Assembly (NCBI RefSeq): GCF_016861565.1 | Contig: NZ_BOLK01000002.1 | Coordinates: 186,001-250,000 of the forward strand | From: Secundilactobacillus yichangensis | GTDB lineage: Bacteria > Bacillota > Bacilli > Lactobacillales > Lactobacillaceae | Reading direction: 5' to 3' | Length of the DNA stretch: 64,000 bases | Shown: positions 9,758-18,549 of the stretch, piece by piece | Numbering within the stretch: the stretch's first letter is position 1 | Layout of the letters: each line of letters opens with the position of its first letter | The notes under the pieces: generated by a model | Database searches by the model: none | What the model was told of the DNA's origin: nothing | Seen by the model: the letters and a program-made list of their open reading frames with translations, nothing else | Position numbers and translations under genes: made by a program

Positions 9758-9765
9758 TCTATCCC

Positions 9766-9800
9766 AAAAGATCATCAGCTTTTAGCAGGTGGTCTTTTTT
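9766..9800 (+). terminator. Terminator of rpoY-rnjA
   Basis: An 8-bp stem (9769-9776 with 9788-9795, two T-G wobbles) is followed by a T run (9795-9800), 10 nt after the rnjA stop. Confidence 0.8.
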
Positions 9801-9954
9801 GTGATTAAAAAAAGATTCAGCTACTCCCATGATTTTCTCATCACATTCTAACTGAATCTGAACACTTTCTGAATACTTCAATCTAGCTCTGATAGACAAA
9901 GTCGGCTATAATGATAAAGTATGATTTTTTAAAAGCTATTGGAGGATGAGTTAG

Positions 9955-10923
9955 GTGTCAGTAAGTTACTACATCATTTTAAATGAGTTTGCCGGCGGGG
10001 GAAGCGTAAAAAATCTATGGCCTAAGATCCAAGCTGAATTGGATCAGCGTCATGTAGATTATAAAATCGTCCGTTCCACTTACTCCGGGCACGCTCAACT
10101 CTTAGCAAATCAGTTTGCTAAAGCACATGCTGATGATACACCTACAACTGAGCCGCGATACGTCGTTTTAGCAATTGGCGGCGATGGCACGCTTCATCAA
10201 GCTATCTCTGGTTTAGTTGAAGCTAATTTAGAACACCCGATTCCAGTAGCCTACTTGCCTGTGGGGTCCGGCAACGATTTTGCTAGAGGAATCAAAATGG
10301 CAACTAATTGGCACAGTGCGCTCAATCAAATATTAAACTGTACCGCTGAAAATTGGCTCACAATCGGTTCCTATTTTGACACTAATAAACAGGCTCGTGG
10401 TGTCTTTACAAATAACGTAGGGATCGGTTTTGACGCTGCAGTGGTGACGGCAGCAAATGGGACACAAACCAAAAGCCTTCTTAACCGATTACATCTCGGA
10501 GGTCTGAGTTATCTCTCAGCCATAATTGGTGTTTTTTATAATCAACAGGCTTTTCCGTTGACTGTTCATATTGGGCAACACAGAGATATCTATTCTAAAG
10601 CTTATTTAGTAACTGTAACCAACCACCCCTACTTCGGTGGTGGTGTGAAAATTGTCCCACCTGCTTCAGTAAGTGATCCTAACCTCGACTTGGTAGTTAT
10701 CCAAAGATCAAACATTTTTAAACTGCTATTTATATCATTCATGCTATCAATGGGTAAACACTTAAAGCTTAAATCCGTTCATCATTACCACAGTAATAAA
10801 ATTCATTTAATTGTTCCTTCCATAGAATATGGTCAAATTGATGGTGAGGAAATGGGCGGTCGCTATTGGGACACCTACTTTGAAACTAAGCAGTATCCTT
10901 TCTGGATTGATCCAACCATTTAA
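9955..10923 (+). CDS. Diacylglycerol kinase family lipid kinase
   Basis: YegS/DgkB-type lipid kinase. The nucleotide-binding GGDGT is at residues 75-79 and GSGNDFARG at 104-112, both diagnostic. The C-terminal half holds the family beta-sandwich with GGGVKIVP and QIDGE. The GTG start at 9955 is preceded by GGAGG about 9 nt upstream, and a TATAAT lies about 45 nt upstream. It probably recycles diacylglycerol in phospholipid and lipoteichoic acid turnover; sequence alone cannot exclude another lipid substrate. It is monocistronic with a strong terminator. Confidence 0.88.
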   Translation: MSVSYYIILNEFAGGGSVKNLWPKIQAELDQRHVDYKIVRSTYSGHAQLLANQFAKAHADDTPTTEPRYVVLAIGGDGTLHQAISGLVEANLEHPIPVAYLPVGSGNDFARGIKMATNWHSALNQILNCTAENWLTIGSYFDTNKQARGVFTNNVGIGFDAAVVTAANGTQTKSLLNRLHLGGLSYLSAIIGVFYNQQAFPLTVHIGQHRDIYSKAYLVTVTNHPYFGGGVKIVPPASVSDPNLDLVVIQRSNIFKLLFISFMLSMGKHLKLKSVHHYHSNKIHLIVPSIEYGQIDGEEMGGRYWDTYFETKQYPFWIDPTI

Positions 10924-10940
10924 TCCTTCTTTGCCATGAC

Positions 10941-10991
10941 AATAAAAGAGCTGCAACAACAGTAATTGACTGTTGTTGCAGCTCTTTTATT
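10941..10991. terminator. Strong bidirectional terminator
   Basis: A perfect 23-bp stem (10941-10963 with 10969-10991) with a 5-nt loop lies between the convergent lipid kinase gene and the 69-aa gene. Its A/T-rich outer part gives a U run in both directions. Confidence 0.92.
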
Positions 10992-11010
10992 GATGCTCTG
11001 TCTTCAGAAG

Positions 11011-11220
11011 TTAATCTTCTGATGCAGCCATTGCTTCCAAAATCATGTTCAAATAGTCGCATTTTGCTGAAAGTTCTTGCATCTGCCGGCCATATTTTGG
11101 CTCGATGGTAATCGTCTCATGATGACACGGTTCAACCTGTCGAGCTTCAGTCGCCTTTAATTCATCTAATTGCTCATTTGCTTTCCGATATTCGGTGAGG
11201 ATCTCTGAACGATTACTCAT
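11011..11220 (-). CDS. Small unrecognised protein
   Basis: I do not recognise this 69-aa protein. It is charged and helical with heptad-like spacing, suggesting a short coiled coil, and has one CHH triplet mid-protein and two other features only: no signal peptide and no membrane segment. The ATG has AAGGCG about 9 nt upstream. It is followed by the strong shared hairpin at 10941-10991 and preceded by about 140 nt of AT-rich sequence. Reality as a gene is likely because of the SD and terminator framing; function is unknown. Confidence 0.6.
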   Translation of the reverse strand: MSNRSEILTEYRKANEQLDELKATEARQVEPCHHETITIEPKYGRQMQELSAKCDYLNMILEAMAASED

Positions 11221-11359
11221 CAGTTACACGCCTTCTTAATTGCAGAATAATTGTTTAAGTAATTTTAAAACAAGAATGACTATAACACCAAAATACTACT
11301 TTGTGAACCACCTTTTAGCAGAAAGTTCTTAAAAGCATTACAGATTAAAATTCACTGAA

Positions 11360-11400
11360 AAACAAAAGACCCGAGCGCTTGAATAACAAACCTCGAGTCC
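11360..11400 (-). terminator. Terminator of the LysM-NlpC/P60 gene
   Basis: On the minus strand GACTCGAG pairs with CTCGGGTC (one G-T wobble) across a 16-nt loop, followed by TTTTGTTTTT. It lies about 30 nt after the stop. Confidence 0.8.
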
Positions 11401-11431
11401 CAGAATATCAAATTATATTATCATTAATCTA

Positions 11432-12499
11432 TTAGTTAACCGTCCCGGCAAAACTTGGCTTAAAGTAAGAATTGGTCGATTGAATCTGAACGTTTTCACC
11501 AGGTTCGGGTGCAGCAACATACTGGTTATTGCCAATATAAATGGCAACGTGATAAGTAGCACCTCTGTGCCCCCAGAATAGAAGGTCGCCAGGAACCGCT
11601 CTACTAATAGAGTGAGCACAAACATGCGCTTCTTGAGCAACTGTATTATGTGGTAACGATGTCCCAACAGTATGCGAATAAACGTAACTAGTAAAGCCTG
11701 AGCAGTCCATTCCTCTAAGTGATGAGCCACCCCAAACATACGGAATCTTTTCCGAAGCTAGTTTTACGGCATATCCCGTTACTGATGAAGAAACCGGTGT
11801 ACTGGCAGCATCTGCTTTAACCGTCTTTTTAGACTTTGGTGTCTTAACTGTCGTTTGCTTAGTGGTGGTCGAAGCAGTTGATTTAGTACCTGCCGGATTG
11901 ACTACTCGCTTAGGCGTCGTTTTCTTAACGGCCGTCACACCAGGTGTTGCCGCTGACTTTGTCTTGGCTGCAGTACCCTTAACGGCTAATCTTTGACCAG
12001 CAAAGATAGTGTTTCCACTCAGGTGATTCAAAGACTGCAATTGACTTACAGTAAGCCCAAATCTTGCACTTATCTTACTCAGCGTGTCCCCCGACTTAAC
12101 TTTGTATGTAGAGGCTGTGGCTGTTGTCTTAAGTGATGATACATGACGTGTAGCAGCATTAGTTTTTGTTGATGCCTGTGTGTTTTGATTATTTGTTTTA
12201 GTCTGTTTCAATGACTTAACTGGTGCCGACTTGGTAGCTGGTGTCGTAGCAGTTGTTGTCGCTGACGAAGAACCTAAAACAATCTTTTGACCTGCAAAAA
12301 TCGTATCTTTGCTTAGATGATTGGCCTTCTCGATTGAATTAACCGAAACGCCATACTTATTAGCTAGTCTCCAAACAGTATCCCCAGATTTTACAGTAAT
12401 CGTTTTAGCGCTGGCTTGAAGTGGCCCGGCAAACATAAAGCCAGCAGCTCCAATAACACCAGCGGTGATGACTTTGGTCGTTGTGTGTTGTTTTCCCAA
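11432..12499 (-). CDS. Secreted LysM-NlpC/P60 peptidoglycan hydrolase
   Basis: Exported murein endopeptidase. A signal peptide with cleavage after ASA (residue 31) is followed by LysM domain 1 (33-75), LysM domain 2 (131-173), a long Thr/Lys/Ala-rich linker (about 175-240), and a C-terminal NlpC/P60 domain with catalytic Cys266 (MDCSGF) and His317 (HVAIYIG). The start is a TTG at 12499 with AGGAGGGG upstream. By family it cuts within stem peptides during cell separation. It is monocistronic, with its own promoter and terminator. Confidence 0.92.
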   Translation of the reverse strand: MGKQHTTTKVITAGVIGAAGFMFAGPLQASAKTITVKSGDTVWRLANKYGVSVNSIEKANHLSKDTIFAGQKIVLGSSSATTTATTPATKSAPVKSLKQTKTNNQNTQASTKTNAATRHVSSLKTTATASTYKVKSGDTLSKISARFGLTVSQLQSLNHLSGNTIFAGQRLAVKGTAAKTKSAATPGVTAVKKTTPKRVVNPAGTKSTASTTTKQTTVKTPKSKKTVKADAASTPVSSSVTGYAVKLASEKIPYVWGGSSLRGMDCSGFTSYVYSHTVGTSLPHNTVAQEAHVCAHSISRAVPGDLLFWGHRGATYHVAIYIGNNQYVAAPEPGENVQIQSTNSYFKPSFAGTVN

Positions 12500-12558
12500 A
12501 TTAGATCACCCCTCCTAATTAATCTTTCGTGAATGCGCTTTATAGAAATTACATGTTC

Positions 12559-12588
12559 ATAGTAACACACTTTCCAAAAATTCAGCAA
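12559..12588 (-). promoter_or_regulatory. Promoter of the LysM-NlpC/P60 gene
   Basis: Minus strand TTGCTG (12583-12588), an 18-nt spacer and TACTAT (12559-12564) with a TGn extension. It gives a leader of about 50 nt. The rest of the 12500-12777 gap holds only the DUF1002 terminator and AT-rich sequence. Confidence 0.55.
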
Positions 12589-12684
12589 AAAAGTTTAAGA
12601 TTTTCTTGCGATTAACAATTTTTAAAATTATTTTCATCTTTGCATGATCCCATCATTACGCTGTTCAGCGGACTTTGTAGCATA

Positions 12685-12727
12685 CAAAAAAACTAGTTGC
12701 TGTTTTCATTAACCTTGGCAACTAGTT
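12685..12727 (-). terminator. Terminator of the DUF1002 gene
   Basis: A perfect 10-bp stem (12691-12700 with 12718-12727) and, on the minus strand, a T run just past the stem. Confidence 0.85.
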
Positions 12728-12777
12728 AGTCTTTTAATGATTATTCAATTACTTTTTGCTTAACAAATGGGCCAATT

Positions 12778-13800
12778 TTAGAACAAATTGTTAAAGAAAT
12801 CGACAATTGACTGCCAAATTCGGCTTAAAGTTCCCATAATACCGCTGGTATCCGCATTACTGGCAAAATCCTTTAATTGCGCCATTTTGTTACCTACCGA
12901 ATTACTAATGTTACTTGCAACTTGTTTTGCATTATCAACGTAACTAGACGTTCCGGAAACCGGTGCCTTTTGAACGTTGCCTAATGCTATAACAATGTTG
13001 TTGATGACCGTCGTGGATGTTTGAGACTGAATACCCTGTTTGGCTAACGCATTATCCAACATTTGCCTAATTTCATCTTTGGTAGCGTACTGATTATCCT
13101 GTTGACGCTTCTTGGCCAAGTCAGACGATACGCTCCCAACCGCTGCCATCAGCTTACCAGGATACTTCTTATCGCCTTGATTTTGATTAATTGCTGGTTG
13201 AGTAGCATCCATAATGCCATTGGCAGCTTGCGTGTTCTGCTGGTTTAACGTCAACCCATCAGCAGCCAAAGCCTTGTATACTCCCGTTAAGGCTGATTCT
13301 CCAGAAACCGTTTTATCAGCCGTAACCGTAATAATAACATCTTTAACCCCGGCCATCGTTGCTACCATGGCATATTGCTGCGAGGTAACCTGAGTAATGT
13401 TGTTCTGGCCGTTAAAATCAGCAATGTTTACCTTAACTCCGGTACCCGGATCAGCTGGGGCCAGCGACACTGAACTGATCATGCTGGCATCACTGGTTCC
13501 CGCTGAATTAATGTAAGTCGCGTAATCCGAACCGGTCACAGTCAAGCTTTGATAGTTAGATTGGACGCCCAGAGCCTTTGAAACGGCATCCTTGTCTTCA
13601 GAAGCCAAGCCTGAGCCATAAACAACGTATGGTTTTGACAATGCCTTAGTCTGAACGGCCTGTCCAGACGATGCATTAGCTGAATCAGAAGTTGACGTCA
13701 CGTCATTAGTGTTATCAGCAAGTGCCCGAGCTGGCACACTGGCACCCAATAGTAGTAACAACGCCCCACTTATGAGACTAATACGAACTACTTTCTTCAT
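12778..13800 (-). CDS. DUF1002 domain exported protein
   Basis: Exported protein of the DUF1002 (YpuA-like) family; function unknown. The signal peptide (KKVVR, then a Leu-rich core) is cut near ALA at residue 28. The conserved segment VVYGSGL...V...LGV.S.Y..L.VTG.DY..YI begins near residue 58 and is typical of the family. A C-terminal helical tail follows residue 290. At 340 aa it is of usual length. It is monocistronic with its own terminator, on the same strand as two murein hydrolase genes but not obviously in an operon with them. Confidence 0.85.
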   Translation of the reverse strand: MKKVVRISLISGALLLLLGASVPARALADNTNDVTSTSDSANASSGQAVQTKALSKPYVVYGSGLASEDKDAVSKALGVQSNYQSLTVTGSDYATYINSAGTSDASMISSVSLAPADPGTGVKVNIADFNGQNNITQVTSQQYAMVATMAGVKDVIITVTADKTVSGESALTGVYKALAADGLTLNQQNTQAANGIMDATQPAINQNQGDKKYPGKLMAAVGSVSSDLAKKRQQDNQYATKDEIRQMLDNALAKQGIQSQTSTTVINNIVIALGNVQKAPVSGTSSYVDNAKQVASNISNSVGNKMAQLKDFASNADTSGIMGTLSRIWQSIVDFFNNLF

Positions 13801-13847
13801 AATGAAATCCTCGTTTCATATAGGTTTACTTTAGTGTATCACGACAA

Positions 13848-13879
13848 ATAAAAAGGCTGAACACTTCTTCAGCCCTTTT
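13848..13879 (-). terminator. Terminator of the murein-peptide operon
   Basis: GGCTGAA (13855-13861) pairs with TTCAGCC (13868-13874), flanked by A/T runs that give a T tract on the minus strand. It lies directly after the serine hydrolase stop. Confidence 0.88.
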
Positions 13880-13886
13880 AACAAAT

Positions 13887-14627
13887 TCATAATGAGCGAT
13901 AAATCAACTGGCCAATCTGCGCCATCAGTGATATCACAGCTAATCGATCCGTAATCCCCCAAGTAAGTATGGCAACGTCAATAAAATGACCATTCTTAGA
14001 GAACCGTGCAACGTCATGGTCGATTAATGGCCCTTCGCCGGTTTTATTGTAGATTCTGACATCCGTGGCAGTTTCATCCATCATTAAAGGAAGTTTACCC
14101 CGAAATTGCTGGTTTAAAAACCAGGTTTGAGTCTGCGGATACTGCTCCATTAAAAATCTGAAAAGCCGTAACGCATTATCTGCAGAAATCAGGTTTTCAC
14201 GGCCTTGAGCCTTGGCTTCAGTATCCATTAAACGACGCTGAAGTTTCGTGTCTGCATAACCGTTTTCACCCAGCCATTGATTTACAGCTGTCATGGATAA
14301 GTGGTCGATCATCACATTAGCAGCGTAATTATCAGAAACAGTGATCATTAATCCCAAAAGAGCATTGAGCGTCCACTGCGACTGGCCCATTAATTTTAAA
14401 ACCCCTGCGCCGTCAACAACCGGAGTGTTTGAAATATTAATTGTTTGATTCAAATCTTCGTGACGCTCTAATTGAGTAGCTAAAATTGCCAGTTTAATCA
14501 GCGAAGCTGCTGGAACTTGTTTATGCTCTTGGTGGCTGTAAAATAGCTTATCTGTATCATACATATAAATACTGGCTGAATTTTTGTACGGTGCAATCAA
14601 CTCGTCTAACTTGGTTTGAATACTCAT
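13887..14627 (-). CDS. Serine beta-lactamase-fold hydrolase
   Basis: Penicillin-recognising serine hydrolase. The three active-site motifs are present: SLIK (Ser42, Lys45), SDN (98-100) and KTG (195-197). No Glu-x-x-x-Asn deacylation motif stands out where class A beta-lactamases have it, so a peptidase or transpeptidase-like role fits better than drug hydrolysis. No signal peptide is visible, so it appears cytosolic. I choose the ATG at 14627: it overlaps the previous stop as ATGA and has AAGG 8 nt upstream. It is the third gene after the epimerase and the YkfC-like endopeptidase, implying processing of murein-derived peptides; that role is inferred. Confidence 0.85.
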   Translation of the reverse strand: MSIQTKLDELIAPYKNSASIYMYDTDKLFYSHQEHKQVPAASLIKLAILATQLERHEDLNQTINISNTPVVDGAGVLKLMGQSQWTLNALLGLMITVSDNYAANVMIDHLSMTAVNQWLGENGYADTKLQRRLMDTEAKAQGRENLISADNALRLFRFLMEQYPQTQTWFLNQQFRGKLPLMMDETATDVRIYNKTGEGPLIDHDVARFSKNGHFIDVAILTWGITDRLAVISLMAQIGQLIYRSL

Positions 14628-15514
14628 TGCCAATACCTTCTTGCAGCGACGAATTCTGGCGCATATCGCATCTCAGTTAAGCTGGCAATATCCACCTGCT
14701 TACCAGGTGTTCGTGATTGGATCATTCGGCCATTACCGATATACATGCCAACGTGATGAACGAAACCCTTGCCGTGCTCGTACGCGAAGAACAGCAAATC
14801 ACCAGGCTGAAGGTTTTCCAGTTTCACTGGTTGACCATTGTTTCGCTGATCATCAGCGTCTCTCGGAATGCGATAACCCATCACGCGATGCAACGTATAC
14901 ATTAAGCCTGAACAGTCGAATCCGTATGGTGAAATACCCGCCCACAAGTAACGTAAGCCCAAAAATTGCCGCGCCATAGCAACCATTTGCTCACCGGCCG
15001 TAGCACCTTCAACATCAATCAACGTGCTTTTACCTGAAATGTAGCCTTCACCCAGCGGTGTTGCAACTCGTATCAAGTCGCCTTCTTCACCCAATTTGGT
15101 TAACTCAGTACCCATGACCAGCTCAAGCATTGGCTGACGTTGCTGATCATACAGTGTCGTGAACGGTACCGTGATATGAACAGTATTGCTCCCGTTTGCA
15201 TCAGTTACTTCTGAAGCCGACAGCAATTTCGTTGGCAGCCAGCCAACATATCCCCTTTGGTCAGCATCGTCATCCTGACTGGTGAGGGACACTTTAGACC
15301 AATCACCTTCCGTGCTGTCAATAATGACTTCATCATTAAAGGTTGCCTGCGTCTCCAGCCGCTTAGCATCGCATAAATCGATAGTCTGTTCTGTGGTCAT
15401 ACTGGCCACCCACTGCTTGGTATCGCCATCCAGCGCTAATCGATCAATGTCTCGTGGCGCCTTGGGACTGGTCCACAGCGTTGCAACAGGTACAATAACA
15501 CGTCTTTTTTCCAT
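14624..15514 (-). CDS. YkfC-like NlpC/P60 endopeptidase with SH3b domains
   Basis: Matches the gamma-D-glutamyl-L-diamino acid endopeptidase type (YkfC). Two SH3b-like regions (about 4-98 and 112-166) precede an NlpC/P60 domain with catalytic Cys201 (FDCSGL) and His254 (HHVGMYIG). No signal peptide is present, consistent with an intracellular enzyme acting on imported murein peptides and releasing L-Ala-D-Glu for the epimerase encoded just upstream. It is coupled by a 4-nt overlap to the serine hydrolase gene. Confidence 0.9.
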   Translation of the reverse strand: MEKRRVIVPVATLWTSPKAPRDIDRLALDGDTKQWVASMTTEQTIDLCDAKRLETQATFNDEVIIDSTEGDWSKVSLTSQDDDADQRGYVGWLPTKLLSASEVTDANGSNTVHITVPFTTLYDQQRQPMLELVMGTELTKLGEEGDLIRVATPLGEGYISGKSTLIDVEGATAGEQMVAMARQFLGLRYLWAGISPYGFDCSGLMYTLHRVMGYRIPRDADDQRNNGQPVKLENLQPGDLLFFAYEHGKGFVHHVGMYIGNGRMIQSRTPGKQVDIASLTEMRYAPEFVAARRYWQ

Positions 15515-15528
15515 CCGCTCACCCCCAC

Positions 15529-16614
15529 TTACTTTGCCTGAAAATCAACACCTAAACCAACGTCGTTAGGAATGGTGATCCGCGCACCTTCATGCGTAAT
15601 ACCACCCGTAGCTGGCTGGGTTTTAAACATCATTGCTGCATCTAAATCATAGTATTTAATGTTAGATTTGGCGGCCGCCATTTCTGCTGCTGCCGTTACG
15701 GAAACCTGCGATTCAATCATACTGCCGACCATGCAAGGCACCCCAAAGGACTCCGCAATAGTATTAATCTTTAAGGCGTTATCAATACCGCCCGCCTTCA
15801 TTAGCTTGAGATTAATAATATCACAACCATCCATTTTTAGTAGTCTTAACGCATCCTTCACTGAAAAGATGCTTTCATCGGCCATAATCGGCGTATCCGT
15901 GTTGGCCGTTACATAGGCCAGTCCTTCAAAATCGTCGGCTGGAACCGGCTGCTCAACCAGTTCAATGTCCAGCCCTTCTTCAGCCATTTGGTTGATCATT
16001 TTAGCCGCCTGTTTCTTCCGCCAGCCCTGATTGGCATCCAACCGAATCTTAATGTCAGGACCAACCGCTTGGCGAATCGCACGAACCTGCTTCAAATCTT
16101 CGAATGGTGACTGACTGCCGACCTTAACCTTTAGGGTATCAAAGCCCTCAGCCACCAACCGTTCAGCGTGCTTGACCATCTCTTCAGCAGTTCCCACGCT
16201 TACCGTGTAATCAGTAGCAACAGTTTGGCGATAACCGCCTAATAGCTCTGATAGCGGCACCCCATAGTGCTTTGCCAGCAGATCGTTAACCGCGATATTC
16301 ACCGCTGCCTTTGGGCTGTGATTACCAACCAATGCCGTATCAATAATCTGTTTTACCCGTTCTGGCTGACTTAAAGAAGCTCCAATCAGTTTGGGTGCAA
16401 TTACCTGTTCCACAGCGTACTTAATACTGGCCGAAGTATCCCCAGTAATGGGTGCGGTTGGTGCCGCTTCGCCTAAACCGGTGAAGCCATCCGAATCGGT
16501 CAATCTCACTAGTAAACTACTGGCCGTGGTCACGGTTCGCAAAGCCGTTTTAAACGGTAATTTCAGCGGTACAGCAATTGGAAATGTTTCAATACTTTTT
16601 ATAGTTAATGACAT
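15529..16614 (-). CDS. L-Ala-D/L-Glu epimerase (dipeptide epimerase)
   Basis: Enolase-superfamily epimerase. KVK (Lys162, Lys164) and Lys270 are the acid/base lysines; metal ligands are Asp193 (DANQGW), Glu221 (VEQP) and Asp246 (ADES). The 361-aa length and MVGSMIES are typical of the YkfB/YcjG group. The ATG at 16614 has GGGGG 6-7 nt upstream; the frame also has a TTG one codon earlier. First gene of the operon epimerase, YkfC, serine hydrolase, which fits salvage of the murein dipeptide L-Ala-D-Glu. Confidence 0.9.
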   Translation of the reverse strand: MSLTIKSIETFPIAVPLKLPFKTALRTVTTASSLLVRLTDSDGFTGLGEAAPTAPITGDTSASIKYAVEQVIAPKLIGASLSQPERVKQIIDTALVGNHSPKAAVNIAVNDLLAKHYGVPLSELLGGYRQTVATDYTVSVGTAEEMVKHAERLVAEGFDTLKVKVGSQSPFEDLKQVRAIRQAVGPDIKIRLDANQGWRKKQAAKMINQMAEEGLDIELVEQPVPADDFEGLAYVTANTDTPIMADESIFSVKDALRLLKMDGCDIINLKLMKAGGIDNALKINTIAESFGVPCMVGSMIESQVSVTAAAEMAAAKSNIKYYDLDAAMMFKTQPATGGITHEGARITIPNDVGLGVDFQAK

Positions 16615-16667
16615 CAAATAGCCCCCAGCTTTTCAATTAAGATAATTTTAACTTTGATTAATCCGCT

Positions 16668-17354
16668 TTAAATCTTCAAATCATTTGGATCAAACCGAAA
16701 GTGCTTTTTATTATAAGTCAGTTTACCGGCAACTTCTAACTTAGCCACGACCTGGCCGGCCGTTTCACGAGTCGTACCGCTCAACCGTGCTAGTTCAATC
16801 AACGTAATTGGGTACGGAATCAAAATATCGCCTTCAGGTGTTTTTTCACCCATATCAGTACCAAAAATACTGATTGCTTGAACCACCCGGCCAGAAGCAC
16901 TGGAAGTAACTAATTTTTGCAGCCGATTTTCCATCCGATCCAGCAGCTGACTCATTGAACTGATCACCTGTCGACTCACCAACGGATTTAAGAAAACGAT
17001 TGCTTCAAAACTGGCCATGGGCACAGAGGCAATTGTAATCTCCGTTAGTGCCGTTGCTGTGTAAGGATAATCCTCATCGGTATAAAGCCCCCGATACGGA
17101 AAGCCCTTGATTGCCTTCACGTAGTTAATGAACGAAAAATTACCCGTTTCATCTTGCCGCTCCAGCCGAACCACACCCTTGATCACGTAATAAAAGCGTT
17201 GTCGCGGATCGCCATGGTCAAATAGTACCTGACCCTTTGGATAGGTTTTAACGCTTAAATCATGGGTTAATTTGGCAAACTCATCCCCAGTAAAATCGCA
17301 AAACTCAGGCAGTTGACGTAAATAATGACGGTACGTATCATCCGACTGCAGCAT
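16668..17354 (-). CDS. Crp/Fnr family regulator (ArcR-like)
   Basis: Transcription factor with an N-terminal cyclic-nucleotide-binding-like beta-roll (about 15-125), a long dimer helix (about 130-150) and a C-terminal winged HTH with LARLSGTTRETAGQVVAKLE (about 188-207). There is no N-terminal Cys cluster, so it is not an FNR-type oxygen sensor. It lies about 110 nt downstream of arcC, beyond the arc terminator. Crp/Fnr regulators next to arc genes commonly activate the arginine deiminase pathway, so ArcR is the likely role; that is inference from position and family. Confidence 0.85.
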   Translation of the reverse strand: MLQSDDTYRHYLRQLPEFCDFTGDEFAKLTHDLSVKTYPKGQVLFDHGDPRQRFYYVIKGVVRLERQDETGNFSFINYVKAIKGFPYRGLYTDEDYPYTATALTEITIASVPMASFEAIVFLNPLVSRQVISSMSQLLDRMENRLQKLVTSSASGRVVQAISIFGTDMGEKTPEGDILIPYPITLIELARLSGTTRETAGQVVAKLEVAGKLTYNKKHFRFDPNDLKI

Positions 17355-17421
17355 GAAACAGGCCCCTTTCTTATCTGGCTATTATTATACGCCAAATGGA
17401 TTTAAATTTAAGTTTGAACTG

Positions 17422-17452
17422 AAAAAAGACAGCCCTGCCAAACAGGACCGCC
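17422..17452 (-). terminator. Terminator after arcC
   Basis: A 10-bp stem allowing three G-T wobbles (17428-17437 with 17443-17452), 5-nt loop, then a six-T run on the minus strand. Confidence 0.78.
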
Positions 17453-17467
17453 TTTATCATTTATACA

Positions 17468-18433
17468 CTAAACATTTGATTCTGCACTAACCGTTGAAAC
17501 GACCGTTCCTGAGCCGTTTTCAATAAATTGACCGAGGTTGCTTAACGACGTAATCACGGCTTGTCCCTCTGGTCGGTGAGTGACAAATTCAATCGCTGCT
17601 TCAACCTTTGGCAACATGCTGCCTGCCGCAAACTGGCCATCAGCAATATGGTGCTGAAGCTCAGCTACCGAAATTGAAGTTAACTGTTCCTGCTGCGGCG
17701 TATTGAAGTTGACGTATACGTGATCTACCGCCGTTAAAATGATCAGTTGGTCAGCGCCCACCCGTTCGGCTAGTTTTTCTGACGCGAAATCTTTATCGAT
17801 CACCGCCTCGCAGCCAACCAGCCCGTGACCGTGACGAACTACCGGAATTCCGCCTCCACCAGCGGCGATTGGGATCACCCCAGCATTGACTAAGTGGTTC
17901 ACGGCACCGGCTTCAATTACGTCAATTGGCCGGGGTGAAGGGACTACCCGCCGATAACCACGACCGGCATCCTCGACAAAGTGAAACGCAGGATTAGCAG
18001 CCTGAATAACACTGATTTCTTCCTGGTTATAAAACGGACCGATTGGTTTAGTCGGTGCCTCAAAAGCCGGATCATTTTCATCGACTACCACTTGCGTGAC
18101 CACCGTTGCAACGTCCATTTCCAACCCCAGGGCTGCTAGCTCTGCGGCCATTGCGTTTTGTAACCAATAGCCAATGCTGCCTTGAGTCATAGCCACAGCT
18201 GTATCAATCGGCATTTCTGGATTATCTGGAGTACTGCCCGCTGCCTGCTGCAATAAAATATTGCCAACCTGAGGGCCGTTACCATGAGAAATAATCAGCG
18301 AATCACCCTGCTGAATAAACTTAACCAGGTACTTGGCGGTTTCTCTTAAGGCGCGTTGTTGCGCTGCTGCGCTGGCATCGGTAGCTAAAATGGCATTGCC
18401 ACCCAGTGCGACCACAATTTTTCGTCCTGTCAT
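17468..18433 (-). CDS. arcC: Carbamate kinase
   Basis: Last step of the arginine deiminase pathway: carbamoyl phosphate plus ADP gives ATP, CO2 and ammonia. VALGGNAI at the N-terminus, SHGNGPQVG (about 49-57), AAGGGGIPV and the [10 protein letters not shown] segment are the family signature. It has 321 aa, slightly longer than average. It follows arcB after a 116-nt gap that holds a terminator-like hairpin, so its expression may be lower than that of arcAB. Confidence 0.96.
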   Translation of the reverse strand: MTGRKIVVALGGNAILATDASAAAQQRALRETAKYLVKFIQQGDSLIISHGNGPQVGNILLQQAAGSTPDNPEMPIDTAVAMTQGSIGYWLQNAMAAELAALGLEMDVATVVTQVVVDENDPAFEAPTKPIGPFYNQEEISVIQAANPAFHFVEDAGRGYRRVVPSPRPIDVIEAGAVNHLVNAGVIPIAAGGGGIPVVRHGHGLVGCEAVIDKDFASEKLAERVGADQLIILTAVDHVYVNFNTPQQEQLTSISVAELQHHIADGQFAAGSMLPKVEAAIEFVTHRPEGQAVITSLSNLGQFIENGSGTVVSTVSAESNV

Positions 18434-18469
18434 GGGAAATCATCCTCTCTGTAGAAGTGCCTGTTAATA

Positions 18470-18519
18470 ATAAAAGGGGCGCTCAGCAAAACAGCACTAC
18501 CCGTTCTGCCAAGCCCCCC
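18470..18519 (-). terminator. Hairpin between arcB and arcC
   Basis: On the minus strand a GC-rich imperfect stem (about 18476-18488 with 18508-18518) is followed by TTTTATT. It looks like an attenuating or partial terminator inside the arc operon; alternatively it is an RNA-stability element protecting arcAB. Confidence 0.6.
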
Positions 18520-18549
18520 TATTTAGTCGTTCAATTAAACCTGTTTAGT

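Noticed and set aside
13848-13879. Possible riboswitch upstream of the DUF1002 neighbour
   Set aside because: It is a plain terminator of the serine hydrolase operon and is not followed by a gene that it could control, since DUF1002 starts at 13800 on the same strand with its own short leader.
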